A DNA stretch of 64,000 bases from Cavia porcellus (Eukaryota; Chordata; Mammalia; Rodentia; Caviidae): assembly GCF_034190915.1 (NCBI RefSeq), contig NW_026947484.1, forward strand, positions 83,461,982 to 83,525,981. Direction: 5' to 3'. The notes under the pieces were generated by a model, which ran no database searches, was not told where the DNA came from, and saw only the letters and a program-made list of their open reading frames with translations. The position numbers and the translations under genes were made by a program. Positions 34,385 to 44,399 of this stretch are shown here, piece by piece. Position 1 is the first letter of the stretch, and every line of letters starts with the position of its first letter.

Positions 34385-34790
34385 GCCCAGAAATTGCTCA
34401 TTACCTGCTGATTGCAGCATTTATACGTCTTTGATTATTCTAGCAAATGGACTGTTTAACACCCCAATATGTTTGGGTAAGCAGTGTGTTCACAAACCAA
34501 CTGCCTTTGAAATACTTGTAACCTTTGTTCACTATTCCTACAATGCAAATGAAGTAATTAATCTGCAAAAGGCTGTGGAAAGCAAGTTGTAATTAAAACT
34601 TTAGACAGCTGTATAATACACAGTGCTCTCACTCTCTGTCATTCTTTTTCCAGAGCATGTGATCAGCAGGAAGTGGTTGTCCTGGAATTGTAGATAAACT
34701 GTGGTTTGACAGCAGAATTGAAGCCCATTATCTACTCTGAGAAAACTCACTGTTCATTATCAAAAAGATTACAGACTGATTCTATCTGCC
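34385..34790. promoter_or_regulatory. Enhancer-like unique block
   Basis: Repeat-free stretch with a tight motif cluster: SOX-like CCTTTGTTC (34522-34530), octamer ATGCAAAT (34543-34550), TAATTA homeodomain sites (34555-34560 and 34590-34595), GATA-type AGATAA (34693-34698), RUNX-type TGTGGTTT (34700-34707) and MEIS-type TGACAG (34707-34712). Such clusters are common in developmental enhancers. Function is inferred from motifs only. Confidence 0.3.
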
Positions 34791-35649
34791 TGGCCACCTG
34801 TGGTTTTTTTTAAAAAACATTTTAAAATAACTTGTTACACAAATACATAACAGTATTGATGGAATGCAAAGGAAAGGAGAGAAAATTATCCTGACACATT
34901 TTTTAAAAAATCTATTTTCATTCCTCTATTACCTTTCAGTCTTTGTCCACATATATCAATGCTAAAACCTAGCCAAAGTATACTTTCCTATTCTGTTTAT
35001 GATTTACTTTCAATGGATGGCAGAGGAGAAAGTTTGCCTATATTGTTTCTGACTCTGCCACTGTGTCAGCTATGGAATGGCCATGCCCATTTCCAGCTGA
35101 GGCCCATGTATGGGCAGCTCCCACATCCAGAGAGCAATATACATGGTTTGGGAGAAAACTTGTATATATATGCTGAGATATATGGTTGTAGTAATTCACT
35201 TTAAATGCAATGAAATATTTCTTAATTTGAGGCACCAGAGCTAACCCATATTCAGGCAAGAAGGTAAGGACAGGTCTGTCAAATAATTATTAGCACTCAA
35301 AATCTGGATTAAGAATCAGAAGTCCGAAAGGTTTGTAAAAATCTGTAAAAGGAGGGCTCAGTAAATAAGTGAGGTTGGAGGTCAAAATGGGCACTATGAA
35401 AAGAGGGTATTTTTACAGGAGAGACTAGACTTTGAATCAAGAAAAAGAAAGAAAGAAGAGTCAGTGATCTCTTAGCCATGAGGTTCAGGTGAGTCCTCCC
35501 TAGGTAGGTCAACCACTCGCTGTGGTTCCGATTTCCACAGAGCTTACTATATCCTTTTTTCTAAATTTTATAAAAAGTGCTTGATTATATAATTCTTTAA
35601 CAGTTTAGAACTGTAAAGAATAGAGAGAAAACAAGACATCATAATAGCT

Positions 35650-36540
35650 AGTGCTGATTCAATATCATCTTGTTTTGAAGTCCCATCAAGCTTTTGTTCT
35701 TCTGTCTCCATCGGTCTTAACATGTTCTATCTTATTGGATTTTATTATATGTGATAATATAAACAAAAACTTTTATAGGCAAGGAGATTATACAGAAACC
35801 ATTGTTCGTTTTCTGTTAGTTGGCCCTAAATACCCTGTAATACTGTCATTCTCTTGAATGGTTTTACATTGTCTTGATATGTTTGATGCTACAGTATACG
35901 AAGTTATACTCAAAGATTTCAAGGGAAAACACACTGTGGTAACTACTTTTATGTTGGGATATCTGGTGGTGAAACACTATTTTGCTTAAATGGTTATGTT
36001 TTAAACTGCTGTTTTGTTGTTATGTCCTCTTTTATCTCAATCACCTTTTTATTATATACTTTTTTATCTTTTTAATTAAGGGAAAACTTTTTAAAAAGCA
36101 AGATATATTATAGTAACTCACTTTGATTTCCTATTAATTTGATTTGAAACCCTGTATTGCTCTCACCATCTTGTTTTGACTGATTTCTCTCTATTCTGTT
36201 TTGCTTGATAGTACCAAGTTTGAGAGTATAGGCAACAACTGTGAAAACAATAAGATTCATTATGATGTCCATTCTGGTTTGACTATCATCTTCTTTTGAA
36301 GTCCTGTAATATCTCCAATGTTTTGGTTTTATTGGTTTTGTTCTTTACTGTTTTGTACAATTTTATTATAACTGATGATATAGGCAATTATTTTTAAGAT
36401 AGCAAGAGGCATTATGGTAACCACTGTTGATCACCTTGTATTTTGTTTTTACAGTATGTATTATGTCCATCCTTTTGATTTGACTGACTCTGTTTTGTTA
36501 TGTCACATTTGGTTTTATTCTCTTCAAAAAAAGTAATAAG
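35650..36540. repeat. Degenerate long-unit tandem array
   Basis: At least four diverged units share an ordered set of motifs: 'ATCATCTTGTTTTGAAGTCC' (35668, with relatives at 36168 and 36287), 'TTTTATTATA..TGATAATATA' (35742, 36363), 'GGCAA' followed by 'TTATGGTAACYACT' (relatives at 35931, 36108 and 36412). Spacing varies between about 120 and 200 bases. I recognise no known family. An A-tract with an upstream AATAAA (36868-36902) ends the region about 350 bases later. Confidence 0.4.
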
Positions 36541-36867
36541 AACTGTGGGAATAATAAAACCCAAAATGTGTAATTGTCATTGTACAAAAGAGAGGAAAAG
36601 AAAGTGCTCTAAAGGATATAATTGCATGTATATTTAAGTGTATAAGATAGATAACCATACTATTGAGTTTTGTTGGATCATTAAATAGAACTGTTTGCAA
36701 TCTCACTGTTTGAATGTCCACTTTATATGCTTTAATTTTGTAACTTGAACAACTATTTCTAAGATGACAATATATAATCTATTAACTAGTGATTTCCTAC
36801 TGTTTATTTTTTCTGAAATTCTGTATAACTTGTATCCTTTCTCTGTTTTTTTTCTTTTTCTCCTTAA

Positions 36868-36902
36868 ATAAAATTTTAAAAAATGGCAAAAAAAAAAAAA
36901 AA
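36868..36902 (+). other. AATAAA signal and A-tail of an unidentified retroposed segment
   Basis: 'CCTTAAATAAAATTTTAAAAAATGGC' is followed by a 15-base A-run (36888-36902). This is the arrangement seen at the 3' end of reverse-transcribed RNA copies. The upstream 1.2 kb, including the degenerate array, might belong to the same insertion. Confidence 0.4.
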
Positions 36903-36959
36903 GAATACCATGACATTCATATATTCTCCAGGCAGCCTGATCAAATGTTAAAATGTAGC

Positions 36960-37950
36960 CATATTTGTTTCAGGTTTTATTTTTTAGTAAACCATTTTTA
37001 TTATTTATTTATACATGTTTGTAATAAGTGATAATTGCATTAATCTTGGGAAATTGAACTATACGTATCACATCTTCCCATCCCCCTACCAACCCTTCTC
37101 TCTGCCCTTCCTCTAACTCCCTTCCCATGTCCATGAAGTCTATAGGGAAGTAGACTTTGAATAATAAATCTTTTGAGTTTTTAATCCTTTGAGAATCTGA
37201 TGAAAGGTATTTCTAAGCACAAAAGCATTACAGATAGAATTGAATCTGCCTGTGTTGTTTCTCCTCAATTACACTTCCATTGTCTTATGCAGAATAATCG
37301 CTCTCCTGAGATTGCTATTTGTTTTCATGCATCCTTTTGGAACACAGCGTGAATGTACCTGAAAATGTCTTATTTTACAAATTTTCTACTATATATAAGT
37401 AATAAATACACATATTGTTTGTGCTCTCCTGAAACTTTCCTGTTCCACATTATGTTCTGCTTTTTGACCATGAAGCTATGTGTCCCTCATTTTAACTGTT
37501 TTGTAATATTCCATTGCATACGCTCTGCTTATTTTCCTTTAGATGGACAGCTGGGCTGTTTTTAGGTTTTTGCTATATTTTAAGTTGAATAAGTAACATT
37601 CTTTTGTATACCTATTTATGAATATTGGTGATACAATTATTTGATGTCAAGCTATTCCTTAGTGTTTACATTTCTCCACGTTTTCATCAATGTTGGGCAT
37701 TTGAAAATATTTTAATCTTTGCTGATATGATTGAAGTGAAATGGTATCTCATTGTCAATCACCGACCTGTGCTTGCTTGGGCAGCATGTATACCAGCACT
37801 TTCTAGTTCACTGCTGAAGTTGTGCGGTTTTTAATCATTAGTTCTGATTTCTTCTGTGATGTATCTGTCTGTCTCTTTTGTCTTTTTTCTGTTAGAGTGT
37901 TTGACGTTTTCATAATTATTAATTTTTCTTAAATCTAAGTATTAATTTTT
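36960..37950 (-). mobile_element. LINE-1 3' part, reverse
   Basis: 36965-37150 is a pyrimidine-rich reversed L1 3' UTR ('CATCTTCCCATCCCCCTACC'). 37440-37765 is reversed ORF2 end: 'GTAATATTCCATTGCATACG', 'TTTAGATGGACAGCTGGGC', 'CATCAATGTTGGGC' and 'GAAATGGTATCTCATTG'. A B1 SINE interrupts at 37951. ORF2 is not open. Confidence 0.65.
37769..37832 (+). pseudogene. Possible truncated U6 snRNA retropseudogene
   Basis: The first 25 bases (GTGCTTGCTTGGGCAGCATG...) match the 5' end of U6 snRNA at 21 positions. After that the match is lost, then 'CTGAAG' and a T-run (37828-37832) vaguely recall the U6 3' end. AATCA-type sequence occurs before (37757) and after (37833) the segment. It lies inside reversed L1 sequence whose continuity breaks here, consistent with an insertion. 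Confidence 0.45.
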
Positions 37951-38086
37951 GGCCAGGTATAGTGACACATACCTGGAATCCCAGCACTCAGGAGGCTGAG
38001 GCAGGAGGATTGCCCTGAATTCCATGTCAGCTAGGCTACACGGTGAGTTCAAGGCCAACCTGAACTACACAGTGAGACTCTGTCTC

Positions 38087-38117
<31 letters not shown>

Positions 38118-38120
38118 CAT
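37951..38120 (+). repeat. B1-type SINE with target-site duplication
   Basis: 'GCCAGGTATAGTGACACATACCTGGAATCCCAGCACTCAGGAGGCTGAGG' is the 7SL-derived B1 head, followed by 'GTGAGTTCAAGGCCAACCTG', 'GTGAGACTCTGTCTC' and a (CAAAA)n tail. ATTAATTTTTG (37941-37951) and ATTAACTTTTG (38121-38131) are the duplicated target site with one mismatch. It inserted into older L1 DNA. Confidence 0.95.
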
Positions 38121-38131
38121 ATTAACTTTTG

Positions 38132-41100
38132 TCAATTATAAGACTTTTAGGTATTTCATTTTTTTCTGTTCCTTATTCTGTCATCTTAAGGAAAGGCTGA
38201 GTAGAAATTATAATATCAATTTTAGCAGCCTTTTAAAAAAGAAGTTACAGTTAACATTTAGTAACTTAATTTTTTGCCCTGAAATCATTTTTTTCCTTTA
38301 AGAAAAAATGTTTTCATATATATTTTCAAAGTTTAAAGTATTTTCTTATTACATGTAGATCTTTAATTTATCTGTAGTTCAATTTTGTGTATAATATGAA
38401 ATTAGGTATCTGTCTTATCCTATTTTTTTCCCATATATGGGGTCAAATTAATGTACTTATAATATGTTATGTTAAATATGAACTACCATAAAGAGGTTCA
38501 CTTATCCACAGAATATCTGACAACAGAAAACATTTCTTTTAGTGACACTGCATGTAAAAAGCATCCCATGAAGATTTTAGAAAAATCTTGTCTTGATTAA
38601 ATCATTTCATAAATGTAGAGACCCATTTTAGAATCCAAAAATGTCACTTGGTGGAGACCATCATGTTATTTCTTTCCCCTAAGGCACTAGCTTCACAAAA
38701 GTAGGATAAATCAATGCCATATTCACATTTACTAAATATATTATCAAGTAGTAAAATTCTCATTTCTGCTGAATCCTTATGTACAATATTGGGGAAGTTA
38801 CTGTTAAAATATTGATTTTTCTAAACCTTGCATTCCAATAATTAAGTATGAAAGACACTTTAAAATTTAACATAACCTGGGAATGAAGACATTACCTACC
38901 ATCATTAATTATTGTGAGAATAAAATCTTAATACTGGAGTGGAGAAAAGCACCCCTCAATTATATTTGTCTTAGCGCTTGCCCCAATGCTACCATGTTTA
39001 AGAGAAATGTGTGACATCATGGATATGTAGAAAGCAAGAAATACGGATTGTAGATCATGGATTTTCATGAAACAAAATAATACAGGAAATAATATTAAAA
39101 ATAGGATGTGCAATAATAATACTAATGCTGCCTATACTGAGTCAAGAAACATTATTATGTGTATAATGGTGTGTTTCAAATTAACATTTAAATATCTGAG
39201 TGGTGTTAATAAAACATATACAAGGGTAGTATATAATAAATGACTTGATAGAAGGTCAGCATATCATCTATTCAGAGACACAAGATAGAAATATATGCAA
39301 TGAAAAAATATGATAATTAATAATGAGTATTTTTGCATAAATTTGATAATTCCCTGCTACCATATTTCTATAGAAATTTCATGTAGGAATGTTTGATTTT
39401 ATATCTTTGTTCCTGTTTCAAATCTTCTTACCCTGCTATTTACTTCCAAAATTTTTATATCAAATAAGAACTTCATTACACACCAACATCTACAATAGTC
39501 CTTGTATATTTCTATATGAGAACTCAAAGAAAATTGAAATTATTCCTCTGTTAGAAACACGGCTTGAACACCCCCACTATGGACATCATAAAGTACATAC
39601 CAGCAGCATAGGAGACAGGCAGGAAAGATGTTACCACAAGCAACGTTTCAGTGTAGACTCTGAGATGTGCTTGGAAAAGAGCCCTTGCTTGTCTCACCTC
39701 TGGAATTAGTCCAACGCCCAGAATGTGACAGCCACAGAAACAAAACCACTCTGAAAGAGAAGACATGTTCCATTGCATGTTTATATACCAAAGTTCATTG
39801 TTTGCAAACCAAAATTGTCATAATCTGATAAATGTAGATGAGCTCGGAGGGCTATAAAGAAAACATTTGAAGTTGAAATCAACCTGAAGAAGCAAGCACC
39901 TTTAAACACTATGGAATACAGCTTTTCTGAATTCTCATTTTTTTATTCTCTTGGCTTAGAATTTTTAATTTATTTACTATCCTTGATTTCCTTGTGAGCA
40001 GCTTAGTGAAGTTCCTTAATTTTGGCAGGCATACTGTTCTAAATTACATAAAGAAATGTATACATGTATTTTGGGGGTTAAATTGAGGGCACTTTTTGAA
40101 ATATGTTCCAAGTTCCCCCTCTACCTTGTGTCTTGTGGTTACTTAAAGGAAATGATCTTACTCAGGGTTATTTCCAAGTAAATACCTAATGAACTTTAAG
40201 AGGAGGATAACCATAGTTACCAGGTAACTTTAATAGCATAGACACGATAAAGATCCATCTTTCCAGGATGGTAATAGATGAGAATCCCAAGTGAAGCAGG
40301 ACACTGTGAGGGGCTACTGGTTTCCCACCATTGCTTTCCTTTGCAGTTTCTATTTTAAAATGTAGAATTTCAGTAAAATACAAAGCATACAAATAAACAT
40401 AGTCTTAGAAGTAAATTAAAATTTTATTTATATTTCCAGTATTTTTTTAAGAAATGAAGTGCCACAAATGCAATGAAAATCTGTTCTACTTGCTTCTACC
40501 CCATTCCCTTCTCTCTGTCCATGACGTTTTTCTGTTGATCTCCCCCACATTTTTCTCTTCTTTTTGTGTATCCTTCTAAAAACCCGGGGCCATGGAACAG
40601 AGTTGCGTTAGTGGGGTAACAATGAGAGACATTCTGAGAGAGAGTTAAGTAAAGGAGGAAATTTGTAGAGTGAATAGGTGCAGATGTAAGATTTGGAGGT
40701 ACCTGAAAGAGGAGCAAGCCTTTTCACCAACAAAGCAGGTTTTCTTTTGCTTCCTTTCATGCTTTCCTATTTTTATATATTATTCCCTGAGGCTGTAAGC
40801 CGTGTGTGTACTTCCTTAAATAAATCTCACAAGATAAAAGCCAAGTGCATCAAAATCACCAGGCATTGATGCCTGTCTGTAAAATATAATCAAACACTAA
40901 TCATGGAGTATAGATTTGCTTTCTCTCCCAAGGCAAGACACTCTCTGGCACCTGTGGAGGTGAGCCCCAGCATGAATGATCTGTTTTTGACAGTCTTTTC
41001 ATACATGAAAGCTCATTGATGCATCACCTAGGCACACAATTTAACAAATCCAACTGACATTTATATTTGCTGTGGAATTATACATCGAGAAGACTAGAAA

Positions 41101-41600
41101 GCACTTCTTCCATCACACTCAAGTCTGTTGCTGCCCTGAAAGATCTAACTTAACTGTCCAACAAAATATCACAGGCCCCATGTAGGGATGTAAGGTAAAA
41201 CATCAAAATTAAAAATCCAGTTCCTCAGTCACACAACTTACACTCAAGAACTCATGATATATGATATTGGTTGCTATATCAGACACAAGGCAGATGGAGA
41301 AGATTTCTACTGTTGCTGAAAATTCTACCGGCCTTTTCTGATCTGGGATGCAATCCCTGGTGATGTTAGTCCCTATGCAGTTGAGTAAGAGTCTTTTGTG
41401 TGCCTAGTTCCCCTTGACAAGTGATGGGTGAAGATGAAAACTATTTTTCTAGAATTTAGACCTTTTTCCTCCCCCAATGCAAATAGCTCAGCTAACAATG
41501 TGTGTGAAAAGATAGTAGGGTTTTGTTTTGCTTATTTGTTTTTGTTTTTTGCCATTAAATATATCACTTTCCTTTACATACAATCTTTCACTTACCTAAG
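38132..41600. other. Unique AT-rich non-coding DNA, no gene seen
   Basis: Open frames reach 106 codons (39389-39709, plus) but have no domain and are overlapped by frames on the other strand. A pyrimidine-rich segment at 40470-40580 could be an L1 3' UTR remnant. Confidence 0.4.
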
Positions 41601-41604
41601 AAAG

Positions 41605-41660
41605 TAAATGTAAAGTACTGCCTCAGTATTTGGCAAATAGTAGGTGCTCAACAAGCAGTG
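41605..41660 (+). repeat. L2/MIR 3'-end fragment
   Basis: 'TACTGCCTCAGTATTTGGCAAATAGTAGGTGCTCAACAAGC' corresponds to the 'cagtgcctggcacatagtaggtgctcaataaa' ending of L2/MIR. The tRNA-Gln fragment is inserted directly next to it. Confidence 0.65.
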
Positions 41661-41670
41661 GCTTCTATAT

Positions 41671-41708
41671 TTCAGAGTCCAGAGTGCTAACCATTATACT
41701 GTGGAACC
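41671..41708 (-). pseudogene. tRNA-Gln(CTG) 5'-half, tail-less retropseudogene
   Basis: Minus-strand 41708 to 41671 reads GGTTCCACAGTATAATGG then TTAGCACTCTGGACTCTGAA. This is the first 38 bases of nuclear tRNA-Gln with anticodon CTG, with three differences (tRNA positions 8, 9 and about 12). The copy stops exactly at the 3' edge of the anticodon loop; nothing resembling the T-arm or acceptor 3' strand follows. There is no A-tail. 41657-41673 and 41713-41729 are a 17-base direct repeat (one mismatch, AGTGRCTTCTATATTTC) that brackets the insertion. Four extra bases (41709-41712) sit before the tRNA start. This fits the described mammalian class of tail-less retropseudogenes made by LINE-1 machinery from 3'-truncated small RNAs. 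Confidence 0.9.
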
Positions 41709-42454
41709 CATGAGTGACTTCTATATTTCTAGGGAGAAGTGAGAATATATACCAGTTATAGGAATGCAGAAATTTTAGTACAAAGAATTGTTAATAAGTT
41801 ATAAATTTGTTAACAAGGTATCTAAAATAGTATAGGGACAGTAATTACAGAATAGAGTTTCTATTTCTAGGATTGAGAAAACAAGACAGAGGTTGGAAGT
41901 GAATCTTAGAAACTCAAGGGAAAATTCCTGTGTTGCTGAAATCCAGACTTCTGAGGAAAAGTCTCCAGTCTGTTGGGACTATATCTCTTGCAAGGTTTGG
42001 AAAAACTGCAAATTGAGTCCAGCTACTAGTATGAGAGAGTCGTTTCAGCCAAGGGGAAGAGGCTTTGCTGGGGTGGTCTGTATAGGAGCCTGGGATGAGA
42101 GAAGATCACAGGGAAGAAGTGAAAGGAAATCAATCTCTTCCGACTTTTCAGCTCTGTAGACTCTGTCCCATATGCTCTTATGATCGAGCTAAAAAGCAGT
42201 AAATTCCAAAGCCTAAGTAATGTGTGCAAATGAATAGAACCACCTTGTACACAAAGTTGGGTTTCAAGTTGAGACAATAATTCTCAGAATAAGGATGGGA
42301 TTTCTTTTCTTCTCATACATCCATCTCAATTCGTTATTATTTCCTTATATCTGGTTTATTTTAGTCAATAACTACAATCAATGGTTAAAACATACTTATC
42401 ACAGACCAACCTTAAAAGTGCAGTTATAGACATATGTACTACATTTAAATTATC

Positions 42455-44048
42455 ATTAAAACAATAAAATACTTAGTCTTAAATTTAACTAAGGAAGTGT
42501 AAAACTTTTACAATGAAAAAGAACAAAAGCAATGCTGAAACGAATTGAAGATCTAGTAAAGACATCCCATACGCACACACTATAAGAATTTTTATTAAGA
42601 TGGTAATACTAACAAAATGATGTATCAATTCAATGATGTTCTTATTAAAATTTCAATAGACATTTTTCCTTTTTTCAGAAATTGACAAGTTGGCCCTAAA
42701 ATTCATATGGATTTGCACAAGACCAAAAATAGTCAAAATAATCTTGAAAATAAAATGGGAAGATTTACATAGCTCCTGATTTTAACATTTACCATAAAAC
42801 TAAAAGTGATCAAAACTGGATATTGTCATGTGTCTATATAGAAATATAGATTAATGTAATAGAATTGAAAGACTAGAAATAGGTCTGTAGCTCATTCACA
42901 TAGTTTAACAAAGATTAACTCAAAATGGTTCAGACCTAAATGTAAATGCTAAATATTTAATGCTGTGAAGAGGAAGCATAGGTTGAAGTCTTCTTCATGA
43001 ATTGAGATTAGATAATCGCTTCTTAAATAAGACAACAAAATACAAGCAGCAAAGGAAAAAGTAGATAAACTGAACTTCACAAAAGTAAAAAGTTTTGCAC
43101 ATCAAAGGACACTATGAATTTTCCACAACCAGCAAAAGAGACTATCCACGAAGTGGGAGAGAATATTCCTTAATCATATATCTAGTAAAAACTCTCAGAA
43201 TTTACCAACAAGAAAGCAACCAACCAAGAAATAGGTAAAGCACTGTAATAGATATTTCACTGTTGAAGACATACAAATGTCCAAAAACTATATCAAAAGA
43301 TTTTCATCATAAATCACTAGGAAAATAAAAATCAAAGCCACACTAAGTACTGCTTCACACTCAATTGATGGCTATGCTTTAAAAATGTAATTAAAACATG
43401 GAATGTAACAAATGCTGATGAGAAGCAGAGAAACTACAACACTCATATATTGCTGATAATATTGTAAAATGTCTTAGTGGGTGTGCAAAATAGTTTGCAG
43501 TTTCTCAAGAATTAAGCACAGTTAACCAATAATTCAATTGTAGGTATAATACTGAGGGGAAATAAAAGCACATATACAAAAGAATTGTACCTGAAGAAAA
43601 AGAATTGCACATGAATGTTTGTAGCAACGCTATTCTTTATAGTGCAATGGGAGAACAACAGAATTATCCATCAACTGATAAAAAATGAGGAAAACCAAAG
43701 AAATGGAATGTTATCAGTTTTAAAAAAGAATGAAGGACTGACATACGCTGCAAAGTGAAGAAATCAGACACAAAAGGCCATATGTTATGATTCCATTCAT
43801 ACTAAATGTTCAAATGGGAAAGTTCATATAGATACAGGAGATTAGTGATTCCCAGGAGGTGATTGGAAGAGATAATGTGAAGTGACTACTAAATAAGTAC
43901 ATTTGTTTAGAATGATAGAAATGTTCTGAAATCACTTGTGATAATTGCTCAAAATTACGAGTTTTAAAACCACTGAATTGTGTACTTTAACATGGTTAAA
44001 TGGTGAATTTTATATTATGTGAATATTATTTCAATTAAAAATCCCTAC
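42455..44048 (+). mobile_element. Old LINE-1, ORF2 3' part and 3' UTR
   Basis: About 1.6 kb follows L1 ORF2 closely in order: 'ATAAAATACTTAGTCTTAAATTTAAC', 'AAGACATCCCATACGC', 'AAATTCATATGGATTTGCAC', 'TAACTCAAAATGGTTCAGACC', 'TTTTGCACATCAAAGGACACTATG', 'AGTGGGAGAGAATATT' and 'ACCACTGAATTGTGTACTTTAACATGGTTAAATGG' of the 3' UTR. The frame is broken by many stops and indels, so no reverse transcriptase is encoded. Its 5' end is truncated or too decayed to follow before 42455. Confidence 0.9.
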
Positions 44049-44049
44049 A

Positions 44050-44213
44050 ATCAGTTGCACAAAAATGAATGCCTATAATTCCAGGTTGAAGAATGGGTTC
44101 ACAAGTTCAAGGTTAAGCTGGACAAATTAGTGACACCTAATTTCAAAATAAAAAATTGTGAAGTGTTTGGCTGGCGTGCATAAAGTCCTGGGTTCAATCC
44201 CCAGTACTCCAAA
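44050..44213 (+). repeat. Composite B1+ID-like SINE
   Basis: The first part ('ATGAATGCCTATAATTCCAG', 'GGGTTCACAAGTTCAAGGTTAAGCTGGACAAATTAGTGACACCTAATTTCAAAATAAAAAATTG') is B1/7SL-like. The second ('GTTTGGCTGGCGTGCATAAAGTCCTGGGTTCAATCCCCAGTACTCC') is an ID-like tRNA 3' half. This arrangement matches the B1-dID type known from several non-murid rodents. It sits directly at the 3' end of the L1. Confidence 0.65.
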
Positions 44214-44345
44214 AGGAAGAAAGGGAAAGAAAGAAGGAAGGAAGGAAGGAAGGAAGGAAGGAAGGAAGGAAGGAAGGAGGGAAGGAAGGAAGGAAGGAGG
44301 AAAGGAAGGAAGGAAGGAAGGAAGGAAGGAAGGAAGGAAGGAAGA
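44214..44345. repeat. (GGAA)n microsatellite
   Basis: About 30 GGAA units with occasional GGGA and AGGA variants, grown from the SINE's A-rich tail. It creates apparent Lys/Gly/Arg-rich or Leu/Pro/Ser-rich frames on both strands, which are artefacts. Confidence 0.97.
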
Positions 44346-44399
44346 AAACAGACAGGAGGGAGGGGAAAGTAGCAGGAAAAAGTTTACAATGTGAATAAA

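Noticed and set aside
37175..37235. Possible MER5-type DNA transposon fragment (TTTGAGAATCTGATGAAAG)
   Set aside because: The match is about 19 bases and is not extended on either side.
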